A stretch of DNA of 64,000 nucleotides, taken from contig NC_092809.1 in assembly GCF_040954645.1 (NCBI RefSeq), positions 132,607,914 through 132,671,913 on the forward strand. The letters are read 5' to 3'. Shown in pieces: positions 1 through 9,825 of this stretch (position 1 is the first letter of the stretch; every line of letters starts with the position of its first letter). The position numbers and the translations under genes were made by a program. This DNA comes from Diabrotica undecimpunctata. Its lineage: Eukaryota > Arthropoda > Insecta > Coleoptera > Chrysomelidae. The notes below the pieces were generated by a model that searched no databases, was not told the origin of the DNA, and saw nothing but the letters and a program-made list of their open reading frames with translations.

Positions 1-215
1 TCCAAAGTAACTTTCAGTACCAGCCTCCTCATTCGTTATGTCTTGCGATGGGGAGAGATGGTTGGTTGGAGCTTGGGGGTCAGATACGTACCACTCCATT
101 ACGGAGTGTGACAGTTTGATCTTCGAACATGTGAGTCCCACTGTTCCATTATGACACACATGTCACTCGGAGCTGGGGTTCTACAAAAATTGTTGTGTGT
201 GTGTGCTTAAGTTAT
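1..215 (+). repeat. (GT)n-ended dispersed repeat, copy 1 (cut by the window edge)
   Basis: This stretch aligns over its length with 26697-26910 in the same orientation. Shared landmarks come in the same order: taactttcag, gcctcctca, tgggggtcagata, gtaccact, tttgatcttcg, acatgtg, and a final run of GT. It is more GC-rich than its surroundings. A microsatellite at one end is typical of the 3' end of a LINE or SINE, but no coding sequence is visible, so the class is open. Confidence 0.7.
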
Positions 216-1973
216 ATACAAAACTTACTTCAAAGTAGCATACTCGCTGCATAAGTCCTATTAATGGATACAGTACTATATCTCTGATCGTATATGATCA
301 CACCATTATTTATAATTTTGGTCATAAAGTACACTGGAAGTTTTAATATTAACATTTTGTATTTGTTATTGTAGTGTTATTGATTATTTAGTGTATTATT
401 ATCCCACATACATTGCGCGCCTTCTAGTGGCGAAATACGGGCCTGTACGAAAGAATATAAGCCGGTTGAGGTAATACTGCACTTTGGTTGCATGATTGCT
501 GCTGTGTTCCCCAATCGTGCAAGACATGAAGCTAATAGAAAATGCATCCAGGCATCAAATATCCGAAAATCTTTTCAGACCATAATAACGAAAAGTCCTT
601 CTCCAATATAACAAAAATTATAATCAAAAGATGACATCTCTTGAGGTAAAATGTCCCTTAAGCAAACTGAGCATCCGTTTGGATAAGAGTCTTTTCACAA
701 CAAATTTTCTATAGGCCAGTTTAAGAATAAATATATACAATACGATGCAAAAGAATGGAATAAATTAATTATTTAAGAAACATACGATTTTTTAAAAAAA
801 TCTTCAAGATTGTCAATTTTAATTTTTGAATGACACCATCAATTGCTGTATAACTGTTGGACATAACCTCGTCAGTGTTCATTGTCAGTGGTCATCACAA
901 GACACTTCATTTAAGAGTTCTTCTAATTGCTTTTACAACGACGCAATTATTTGAATATTTATTTTTACAAGGTTAACAAAAACTATTAGTTTATTAATGC
1001 AATTAACTTGAATAATTATTTATTGTAATTCCATTTTACTTAACTAAGTACATAATTTTGGTGAATCCTTAGAAAAAAATATTCAACTAATATATATTAT
1101 TAAATAATATCTCGTTGGAAAAGCGATTAGGAGACCGAAGAAAAAAGCAAAAGATTCCTAGATCTCTAAAGAATAGGAAGATGTACGTCTTCGCCGACCA
1201 CTATTACGGTATCGAAGCTGGTGAAACACCTATTGCGGTATTGGTAATCGTATTTGCATCTTCCGAGGTTTGTGAGCCCATGAAATTCTAAGCTTCAAAT
1301 TTTATCTTCAATATACTAATGAGCCGGTTCTTGTTCGCATCATTTCCCAGGAATTTATCTTGTGACACATGGAATCATTGTCTTGTCAAAAAGTATGTCT
1401 AATGAAGCAGTTATTCGTAATCGTTGAGATCGCTCCACATATTGGATATGATCCGCGAAATACGATTATGTTATTGAATTTACATTTTGATTAAACGTAC
1501 ATGATGTAGATGTCTAATGACTCGGTCTAATAAGTACCTTCTGTCGAAGACATACATTGTATCCAGAGTCTTGCTTCCATTATCGCTTTGTAATGACGAA
1601 GGCATGCGTAAATGCGTAAAGTCTTTCATGTATAAGACATTTATGCAACATTCTAGAGACATACATTTTGGCGTTACAATCGCATCTGCGACAATAAAAT
1701 ATTTTACAGAAATATATGAAAAAAAAGTGTTGTTTAGATAAATAATACTTTCTGTCGCTGTTATACCAAAACTATTGAAAAATTTGTGAATAGATAAAAT
1801 TATTATAGGAAATTTTCTATAGTTTAATAAGTAGTGTAAATGTTTTTCCAGTAAAATGCGTCGAAAAGGAGATATTGTAAAAAACTGTTATTAGGCGCCA
1901 TTTTTTCCAATATTGCAACGCGAGCGGTGGAGATACGAGGTGGCAAAGTTGAATTTCGGAAAGATCACTAGAA
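216..1973. other. AT-rich DNA with no recognised gene
   Basis: No long open frame, RNA gene or repeat boundary could be supported here. The two short opposed frames around 1480-1741 overlap each other and resemble nothing known to me. Probably intron or intergenic DNA. Confidence 0.5.
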
Positions 1974-2913
1974 CAGTCTGGTTAAAAAAAAAAGGTGGAA
2001 AAATGTTTCGCAGATACCTGAAGCTTTTAAGACATAGGTGGAGGATACTAGATGACGAATAGATAAAAAGATACTCCTAGTTTTACCTTGCGTTTTTTTT
2101 AAGCAATAATTTATGGTCACAATTTGATTTTTTGTCTATAAATTTTTTTCCTTATATTTTAAATAAACAATATTTATGTCATTTCTTTACGAAAAGAATA
2201 TCTTTATTTTCCCGTTTTTTTAATTAAACTTGATAAATAATTTACAGAGATATTTGCAAAAAAGCAGTTTTTTTGCACTAATTTATAAATTTTATTAATT
2301 TTTTTATTAACAAAATAAAATGGTATTAATACATTTAAACATCAATGAATTACCATCTTTTAGATTTGTGCGAAATTTCCCCCTGATCAGTCAAATATTT
2401 TATGTTATTTAATTTGTTTATCCCTGAAGCTAATTATTTAAACTATTGAGCTTGCCCTATGCATGATGCTAGACACATTCAGCAAATTTCATAGGATTCT
2501 TTAAGACTTAGACTATCTCAGAAGTTAAATGCATATTAAGTTTTCATCGAAATTATTTACAAAATAAACGTTTGAAAAAGAGGTATGTTTTTTACTTATA
2601 AACAATTGTAATAACTTCTATATTTTTTAAGCTACAGACTTGTACGTACAACCATTGGATAGCTGGTAAAAAAGCTCACATTAAAAAATAAAAAACCTTC
2701 TATGACCAATAGGAACGAAGTTAGTGACTATTTTTAAAAAAATCATATCTCCATTGTTTATAAACATTAAGAAGTAAAATTTGCACAAATTTTGAATGAA
2801 AATCTAAACTTTATATTGAAACTTATAGCTATAAAATTTATCTAATTTTTCGAAACGACGGTACTTTCGAAAGATCGACATAGGAAAGTGGAGAGGATAT
2901 CTGTTTCAGCTCC
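1974..2913 (+). repeat. Left arm of the long inverted repeat
   Basis: Reverse complement of 4694-5660. It is AT-rich, with no open frame. Landmarks include aaatgtttcgcagat, agacataggtggagg, gacgaatagataaaaagata and accttgcgttttttttaa, each found inverted in the right arm. Confidence 0.75.
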
Positions 2914-3599
2914 GTTTTTTTTTTCGGCATCGGAACTTCAAATTGCAACAGGTAGGAAAAATTTACATTATCTTGGCTTCCTTTGCAGCTGCAAGCCTCT
3001 TTTTTAATTCTGGGGTAGCTCGTCGAAATATGAATAACTACATAGTTTTCACTGGCCGGAAAATATGGGAAAACACGGAAAAATTGAGTCTATTTGAAAT
3101 TCACCCTAAATACTTACTTTTTTTTAATTTGCTCGAATAGTCTGTCGCAGTATTAATAATGATGACATAATTTTCACCCCCCAAAAATCTCGGAAAATCC
3201 CGGAAAATCAACATATGTTTTTTCATTTTATATCAATGATGTAATAATACTTATATATTTTATAAATTAAATTTCAGGTAATTTTTTACACATTATATTA
3301 TTATATTCCTTATATTAATTATAATTGTTTGTATTTTTATAATTAACAATATTGATTTTTATTCTATTTTTCTTACAAATATGATACAATATTAATCTAA
3401 TCTGCCTTACCGCTTTGATAAAATAAGTCGATTTTTTCATCACTTGCCTTATTAAATTTTGCAATGTTTATTGAACTTTACTTTTTTTATTTTCTTTACA
3501 TACATTGGTTTAAAAGTTAAAATTTGGTTCATTTATTCGACTTCACTGTCAGGTCTGAACCTTTTTGTTGTAGGTTGTTTGTCTTCACTTATTAAGTCA

Positions 3600-4693
3600 G
3601 TCTTTCCATACATTAACATATTAATGGGCGATCTTAATGCCAAGGTGGGTCAAGGTAAGGTAGGAGAACAAGTAGAAAAATATGGGCTTGGAAACAGAAA
3701 TGACAGAGGAGATCGATTGATTCAATTTTGCCAAAGTGAAGACTTCGTAATAACAAATACCTTTTTCAAATTACCTCCTCGATGGTTATATACATGGACA
3801 TCTCCACAACATACCAAAGATAAAATAGTGAGAAATCAAATAGACTACATTATGATAGCAAGGAGGTATCATAATGCTGTTAAATGTACTAAGACGTACC
3901 CAGGAGCTGATATAGGCTCTGATCATAACCCGGTAGTTACTGTGATAGAGGCGAGACCAAAAAAGATTAGAAGACCACACAGAAAGGCACTAGATTTAAA
4001 TAAACTTAGAAACAAAAATATACGACAAGAAACAGGAGAAGAAATAAATGAAAACCTCGGTTCAGTGCAGCAACAAATTAACGATACAAACAACGTTAAC
4101 CAAAAATTAAAGTACATAAATACAGCTATACAAACAGCAGGAAAGAAACATCTTACAAAAACAACAACAAAGGATAAGGGGTGGATGACACAAGATATAC
4201 TAGACTTGATGGAACAAAGAAGAAAGATGAAGAATTACCCAGACAAATACAAAGAAATAAATAAACACATAAAAAAGAGAATAAAAGAAGCCAAAGAGGA
4301 GTGGATTAAAGAACAATGTGAAGAAATGGAAACCTATGAGAAAAAGTACGATGCGTTCAATATGCACAAAAAAGTAAAAGAGATAACAGAAAACAGGAAG
4401 CATAAAGAAATGCCAAATAGGTAAACTTAAAGACAAAGATGGAAATCTTATTGTAGATCTAGAGAACAAAATAAAAAGATGGACAGAATACCTGAATGAA
4501 TTATTTGAAGACGATAGAAACAACTTAACTCAGATAATCAATGCAACTGGGCCAGACATATTGAAAGAAGAAGTAGAATACGCAATAAGAAACGCTAAAA
4601 ATGGAAAAGCAAATGGACCTGATAAAATTCCTACAGAACCGTTGAAGCTTTTGAATGATAAATCTGTAGCCATATTATTAAATTTTGCAGCGA
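3600..4693 (+). pseudogene. LINE fragment (RTE-like): end of endonuclease, linker and start of RT
   Basis: From about 3624 the frame reads MGDLNAKVGQ, then NRNDRGDRLIQF, LPPRWLYTWTSP, QIDYIMIA and GSDHNPVV. These are the late motifs of an apurinic-type LINE endonuclease, including the catalytic SDH. A Lys/Glu-rich linker follows. At about 4424 a one-base frameshift leads into a second frame reading KDKDGNLIVDLENKI and NGKANGPDKIPTEPLKLL, the beginning of the reverse transcriptase domain. It is collinear with the LINE on the minus strand at 29290-30942, so the same broad family. It ends abruptly at the right inverted-repeat arm, so it is truncated at both ends and inactive. Confidence 0.85.
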
Positions 4694-5660
4694 GGAGCTA
4701 AAACAGTTTCCCCTCCACTTTCCTATGTCGATCTTTCGAAAGTAACTTCGTTTCGAAAGGTTTTAAGTTTCGAAAAATTGGATGAATTTTATAGTTATAA
4801 AATTCAATATAAAGTTTAGATTTTCATTCAAAATTTGTGCAAATTTTACTTCTTAATGTTTATAAACAATTGAGATATAATTAACAAAAAAATTGTCGCT
4901 AACTCCGTTCCTATTGTTCATAAAAGGTTTATTTTTGTTAAATGTGAGTTTTTTTACCAGCTATCTAATGATTGTACGTACAAGTCTGTAGCTTGAAAAA
5001 TAGAGAAGTTATTACAATTGTTTATAAGTAAAAAACATACCCCTTTTTCAAACGTTTATTTTGTAAATAATTTCGATGAAAACTCAATATTCATTTAACT
5101 TCTGAGATAGTCTAAGTCTTAAAGAATCCTATGAAATTTGCTGAATGTGTCTAGCATCATGCATAGGGCAAGCTCAATAGTTTAAATAATTAGTCCCAGG
5201 GATAAACAAATTGAATAACTTTTAAACTATTTGACCGATCGGGGGGAAATTTCGCACAAATTTAAAGGACGGTAATTCCTCAATGTTGAAATGTATTAAT
5301 TACATTTTATTTTATTAATAAAAAAATTAATTAAATTTATAAATTACTGCAAAAAAACTGCTTTTTTGTAAATATCTCGTAAATTATTTATGAATTTTAA
5401 TTGAAAAAACGGGAAGATAAAGATATTCTTGATATAAAAAAATGGTATAAATATTGTTTATTTAAATTATAAGGGGAAAAAACTTATAGATAAAAAATCA
5501 AATTCTGACCATAAATTATTGTTTAAAAAAAACGCAAGGTAAAAATAGGAGTATCTTTTTATCTATTCGTCATCTAGTAACCCCCACCTATGTCTTAAAA
5601 GCTTCAGATATCTGCGAAACATTTTGCCGTGAAATCGATGATTTTTGTATAACCAGACTG
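4694..5660 (-). repeat. Right arm of the long inverted repeat
   Basis: Reverse complement of 1974-2913, slightly longer because of small indels. It ends outward in taaccagactg. It interrupts the LINE reading frame that comes from the left. Confidence 0.75.
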
Positions 5661-6349
5661 GGCTACACATCAACATCTATAAAATAACCAAGTTTCAAAA
5701 CTCCCAAAAAACTTTAAAGGTAACCCACTTTTTTTTGACCAACTGACTGTGCTAGTAAATATTCCAGATTATCTTTTAATGCCTCAGTATTTTTGCCATC
5801 TTGAATAATTATTTTACTGGTTCCATTTACCAGAATACATACTGTTTTTTAATAAAGTGTTTTTGTGTTATAATCTGCGAATTTATATTAAATTACAGAT
5901 GAGGGCTACACACCCTTGTTCTATCCTTTTGTTTTATAACGTTGAATGTTCTTTTTTTCAAGTTTTATGATCTTTGACTATAATACAATTGTTTTATTAT
6001 TCTAAGCTCGTCTCTGTTCAGTTGTTTTATATTTAGGTACATTCGTACAATTGTTGTGTTGTATATTGTCAAGGGGTTTTAATTATTTAACGGAACAAGC
6101 ATAAAGCTATTTGGCGGGAGTAATTTATATACCGACATCAATTAACTTTTGAAAAATTTAACCAGTAGCGCGATATCAGGATTAGTGGTGACATTTTCCC
6201 CCTATTATTTACGCATATTAGTAAAAAATTTCTTTTATATTTTCTAAATTCTCTGTTAATTACAGTTAAAAAAGTAATAACTTTTAATTATACTAAAATG
6301 AACTGTTTTATTAAATTGTTTCCAAACAAAAGTGTAACTTATTTAGATA
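5661..6349. other. AT-rich DNA, nothing recognised
   Basis: No coding, RNA or repeat signal could be supported. Confidence 0.5.
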
Positions 6350-6720
6350 TACGAGGGCGGTCCAATAAGTACTTAGCCTACAAAAGAAAAACAAATTTTG
6401 AAAAAATGACGATTTATTTCTCAAAATAGTCTGCTTTTAGCTGAATAAGCTTAACCTAGCGATGCTCGAACTTCTGTAACCAGTCTAAATAATTGTTTTT
6501 CTTGAAGTCTGCCAAGTAGGCCTCCGTGGCAACGATGATCTCCTCATTTGACTAAAATTTTTGCCCGGTGAGTGACCTTTTCAAATTTAAAAATAAAAAA
6601 AAAGTAGCATGAGGCCAAATTTGCAGAATACGGTAGATGGAGCAGCAGTTCGTAGTGCAATTCAGCCAATTTGGCCTTATCGATGGCGAAGGTGGGAGCC
6701 GATGCGTTGTGATGGTGAAA
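6350..6720 (-). pseudogene. mariner-like transposase remnant (C-terminal end plus one terminus)
   Basis: The low-coordinate end, tacgagggcggtccaataag, is the kind of terminal inverted repeat seen in mariner-family elements. Read on the minus strand, the adjoining sequence gives AKLAELHYELL and then, after frameshifts, EEIIVATEAYLADF and NYLDWLQKFEHR, the pattern of the last part of a mariner transposase. The catalytic core and the other terminus are missing, so only a dead 3' fragment remains. Confidence 0.7.
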
Positions 6721-7588
6721 AAATACTTTTTTCTTCGCCGTTAGGTAGTATTGCCACCATCCTACTTATCAAATCATTGGAGGTTAAAATTACTCAGAAG
6801 CATTAAACGGAAAAATGAACCTGATGAAAATCAAGACAGACAGTGAATTTTTCGGGACGCCTTGAACGGTCTTGAATCTTATCTGGATTTTATTCGGTCC
6901 AAAGTTGACAATTCTGTTTGTTGATGTATACATTTATCTAAAAATGAGCTTTATCGTTGATGATTTATCGATGAAAATAAGGGTCAGATTCTAACAGATT
7001 GCGTCTTCTTCTCTTCTCAATCTTGCATTTCGTTGACGTATGAGTGTTGGTTGATTATTTAGTAAACCATTGGACTCCACCACACTACGAATAATCCTTA
7101 GGTAGGACAATTATGTTAATTGTAAAAATGGTTGAAGCACGCAAAACGTTGCCCGAACAGATACATTATATAATATAGTTGTAGTATAATTGAAAATAAG
7201 ATGTAGAATATTATCATGGGATTTATGAGTTGGAAAAGAATAATATCAGGGCGAATTTTATTGATGAATCTGTGTGTATTAGAGAATAAAGGTTGAACAT
7301 GAGTGAGTCGGAAAGTACGAGACATCCAGAAGGGTCATCGAAAAACAGTTTATCAAAATCCCTGCTCCAATAAAAATGCCGTTGTGAAAGAAAAAAGTAT
7401 TCATAACATCAATATATAATCAATATATAATAATAAGGTTAACTAGAGTCAATAGTTTAACGCTACCTCTCAAATTTTAAGTGTGGCGTGGGACTTAGAA
7501 TACTTAGAATACTACAGCACGGAACATTGGAAACTTCTTTTAGTATATTGGGCAGGATTTTTTCAATTCTAATGCAGGGGTTCGTAAT
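6721..7588. other. No recognised gene
   Basis: Possibly more decayed transposon sequence adjoining the mariner remnant, but no motif could be supported. Confidence 0.4.
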
Positions 7589-7621
7589 AACTCTTGAGTT
7601 GTTACGAACAACTCAAGAGTT
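7589..7621. repeat. Perfect 15-bp hairpin with 3-base loop
   Basis: aactcttgagttgtt is followed by acg and then aacaactcaagagtt, a perfect 15-bp palindrome. Its centre (ttgttacgaacaa) repeats the first bases of the LTR that starts at 7655 (tgttacgaaca). Confidence 0.85.
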
Positions 7622-7654
7622 GTTGATCTACTCGTCACTATGAATGCAATATAT

Positions 7655-7938
7655 TGTTACGAACATGCTTTCGAGATGGCCCAGGTAACGGTTGCATTGC
7701 ATCTCTAATACCCTTCCAGAAGCTTCTCCGTGTATCGAGTGCGAGAGAGAACAACAGGTCACGTAGGCAAAATTAGAGGTGGGACAACTCCCGAATGTTC
7801 TGGAACTTAATACTTTTGGTATATATATGACGCGATTTTAGAAGTAGAGTTAGTTGATAAGAGAGTACCGAACTGTAAACTTATAAATAAATATATGTAT
7901 ATAAATTCGAACCGCTCGTTTTATTTAATCTCGCTACA
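7655..7938 (+). repeat. 5' LTR (284 bp)
   Basis: Begins tgttacgaac and ends ctcgctaca. It holds a TATA-like run (7820-7828) that may set transcription start, and AATAAA at 7886-7891 that may serve as the polyadenylation signal. By eye it matches 13065-13348 base for base. Confidence 0.95.
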
Positions 7939-7960
7939 GTGGTGTTACGGTGTGAGTAAA
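7939..7960 (+). promoter_or_regulatory. Putative primer-binding site
   Basis: Directly after the 5' LTR comes gtggtgttacggtgtgag. A TGG-starting stretch here is where a tRNA 3' CCA end would anneal to prime minus-strand synthesis. The matching tRNA was not identified. Confidence 0.5.
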
Positions 7961-8097
7961 AGAAATAAATTCAGCAATGACTTTTGAAAAAGACTTTTGA
8001 ACTTTTGAAAAGTATTGTTCGTCGGGAACATCCGCGTAGTTCGGTAGTGATCTTTGTACGAAAAGAACATTTAAAAGTACGTGTGTGCCTGACAAAG

Positions 8098-9501
8098 ATG
8101 CTGCTAGTAGAACTTTCAGTAAAACAGTTGCGTGAGCAACTAGAAGAACGCGATGAAGACTGCAGCGGGTCCAAAAAGATACTTCAAGAACGACTGAAGA
8201 CTGTTCTCAACAAGAATGGAGAAGACCCAGAGACATTCCAGTTCCAGTCAGCAGAAGAAGCAGTTTTAATTAAAATAAAAAATGTCTCGCAAATGATAGA
8301 AGAATCTTCTAAAAAAAATGATGAAAGATTCAATGAAACGTCTCAAATGATAGAAGAATCTTCTAAAAAAACTGATGATAAATTCGAGACTGTTTCCAAA
8401 AGATTCGATGAAACGTCTCAAATGATAGAAGAAACTTCTAAAAAAAATGATAGTAAATTTGAAAACGTTTCGCAAAAAATTGAAGAATCTTCTGGAAATA
8501 ATGATGAAAGATTCAATAAAACGTCTCAAATTAATAAAGAAATAGCTAGACAAAATGACGAGAAATTTGAAAATGTGTCTAGAAGATTCGACGAGACTTC
8601 TCAAATAATTAAAGAAGTATGTAATCAAAACAATGAGAAATTTGAAGAAGTCTCAAGAACATTCGATAACATACAGAAAAATGTAAACAATGTAGAAGAG
8701 AAGATCAAACAGTTAGAGAGCATGATAAATAATACAAAAGTGCTACCACCAGTTAATACAATAGCCTTAGAACCGGTAGTGAAAGAAGAATCACCTAGAG
8801 ACGAAACAACACATAATATGAGATTCAAATTGCCACCATTTGATGGAAAGTCTTCTTGGTCCATATACCTTAGACAATTTGAAGCTATTGCGACAGCCAA
8901 TCATTGGACAGAACAAGAAAAAGCTGTTTCCTTGACTGCTGCTTTACGAGGTGATGCTGCAGATATCCTAAGATCGATTCCTAAGGGTCAAGAAAAATGT
9001 TACCAGACCTTGTTTACCCGACTAGACAAACGTTATGGAGATGCCCATCTACAACAAGTCTACAAGGCGCAACTAAGAAGTAGAATTCAACGAGCAAGTG
9101 AAAATTTGCAAGAGTTTGAAGCAGATGTTGCTCGTATAGTGCGGTTGGCTTATCCGGAGGTACCAGACAACATTTTAGAAGAAATTGCTGTAGATACCTT
9201 CGTCAATGGGTTAAAACAAAGTGAATTACAGAAAGCTTTACGACTAGCAAGACCGAAAGTTCTAGATGAAGCGCTCGCTATTGCCTTGGAACATGAAACA
9301 GCTAGTCAAACTTCACGGAGTCATCGAGTAAGAACCATTGAAGAAGGCGACGAACCAAACGATGAACGTCTGGAAGAAATGGTACGAAAAGTAGTTCGTA
9401 ACACGATGCCGAAGAGACGCGAGCCCAGATGTTGGAATTGCGGTGACGTAGGTCATATTCGCCGTAATTGCAAGAAAATGATACAACAGTCGGAAAACTA
9501 G
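8098..9501 (+). CDS. gag: Gag protein of the Gypsy element (SAP-like, coiled coil, capsid, zinc knuckle)
   Basis: The frame is open upstream of 8098, but the first in-frame ATG is here, giving 467 residues. The start (LSVKQLREQLEERDEDCSGS) matches the SAP pattern of two helices and a Gly/Ser-rich turn, a motif for DNA or chromatin binding. From about 8281 to 8740 there are six or so degenerate repeats built on SQMIEESSKKND and FENVSRRFDET, predicting a long coiled coil. From about 8820 (FKLPPFDGKSSWSIYLRQF) a retrotransposon capsid-type domain follows. The C-terminal end carries CWNCGDVGHIRRNC (9430-9471), a CCHC nucleic-acid-binding knuckle. It would form the particle that packages the RNA. 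The stop overlaps the protease frame, which lies at -1, so a -1 frameshift is the likely route to Pol. No canonical slippery heptamer is obvious. Confidence 0.9.
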   Translation: MLLVELSVKQLREQLEERDEDCSGSKKILQERLKTVLNKNGEDPETFQFQSAEEAVLIKIKNVSQMIEESSKKNDERFNETSQMIEESSKKTDDKFETVSKRFDETSQMIEETSKKNDSKFENVSQKIEESSGNNDERFNKTSQINKEIARQNDEKFENVSRRFDETSQIIKEVCNQNNEKFEEVSRTFDNIQKNVNNVEEKIKQLESMINNTKVLPPVNTIALEPVVKEESPRDETTHNMRFKLPPFDGKSSWSIYLRQFEAIATANHWTEQEKAVSLTAALRGDAADILRSIPKGQEKCYQTLFTRLDKRYGDAHLQQVYKAQLRSRIQRASENLQEFEADVARIVRLAYPEVPDNILEEIAVDTFVNGLKQSELQKALRLARPKVLDEALAIALEHETASQTSRSHRVRTIEEGDEPNDERLEEMVRKVVRNTMPKRREPRCWNCGDVGHIRRNCKKMIQQSEN

Positions 9502-9734
9502 AACGGGTCGACAACAAGGGGCAACTGCCGACCTCGAGAAACACAGCCCCCATAGTAACTGTGAACATTACGTCCTCAGGTGGAATTCATAGCTTGTACA
9601 TAGAGGGTCGTATCAATAATAAATGTATATCGTTTTTGGTAGATACAGGTGCAACGAGAACTATTGCACGGCCAGAAGTAGTACGAGGCCATCTTAAATT
9701 ATTGCCTGCAACAGTAAAGCATAGTAAAGCATAA
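9468..9734 (+). pseudogene. Gypsy aspartic protease, truncated by a deletion
   Basis: This frame overlaps the end of gag by 34 bases at -1. It contains ISFLVDTGATRTI; the Asp-Thr-Gly active site (9642-9650) is intact. It then reads RPEVVRGHLKLLP and stops at 9732-9734. Gypsy elements normally have a longer protease and a linker of a few hundred bases before RT; here RT sequence begins immediately in another frame. The junction is a tandem 10-base repeat, agtaaagcat, at 9713-9722 and 9723-9732. The second half of protease and the linker are missing, so Gag-PR-RT cannot be read continuously. Confidence 0.85.
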
Positions 9735-9825
9735 AATTAATACCGGAGACGCTCAGCCAATCAGACAACAGCCTCGACGACTTCCATTTGCGAAAAGAGA
9801 TGAAGCCGAAGACATCATCAAAGAT

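Larger units (their letters stand above)
1974..5660. mobile_element. Large inverted-repeat structure with 0.94-0.97 kb arms around a LINE fragment
   Basis: The left arm (1974-2913) and right arm (4694-5660) are reverse complements of each other, diverged but collinear. Both outer ends begin with cagtctggtta. The inner ends share the motif ctttcgaaagatcgacatag next to gctcc. Between them lie about 1.78 kb holding unrelated sequence and a truncated LINE whose reading frame stops exactly at the right arm. No matching target duplication is seen outside the arms. It could be a foldback or long-TIR DNA transposon that captured or received a LINE, or two opposed copies of one interspersed repeat. 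No transposase is visible. Confidence 0.6.

Noticed and set aside
3459..3599. N-terminal extension of the LINE endonuclease fragment
   Set aside because: Hydrophobic, unlike any endonuclease, and it starts at TTG; LINE similarity begins near 3600.
7984..8097. N-terminal extension of Gag upstream of 8098
   Set aside because: The frame is open but has no ATG; it would need a TTG start. The first ATG is 8098.
8281..8745. Regular repeats that might look like a CRISPR or satellite array
   Set aside because: They are in-frame coding repeats of the Gag coiled coil with variable spacing.
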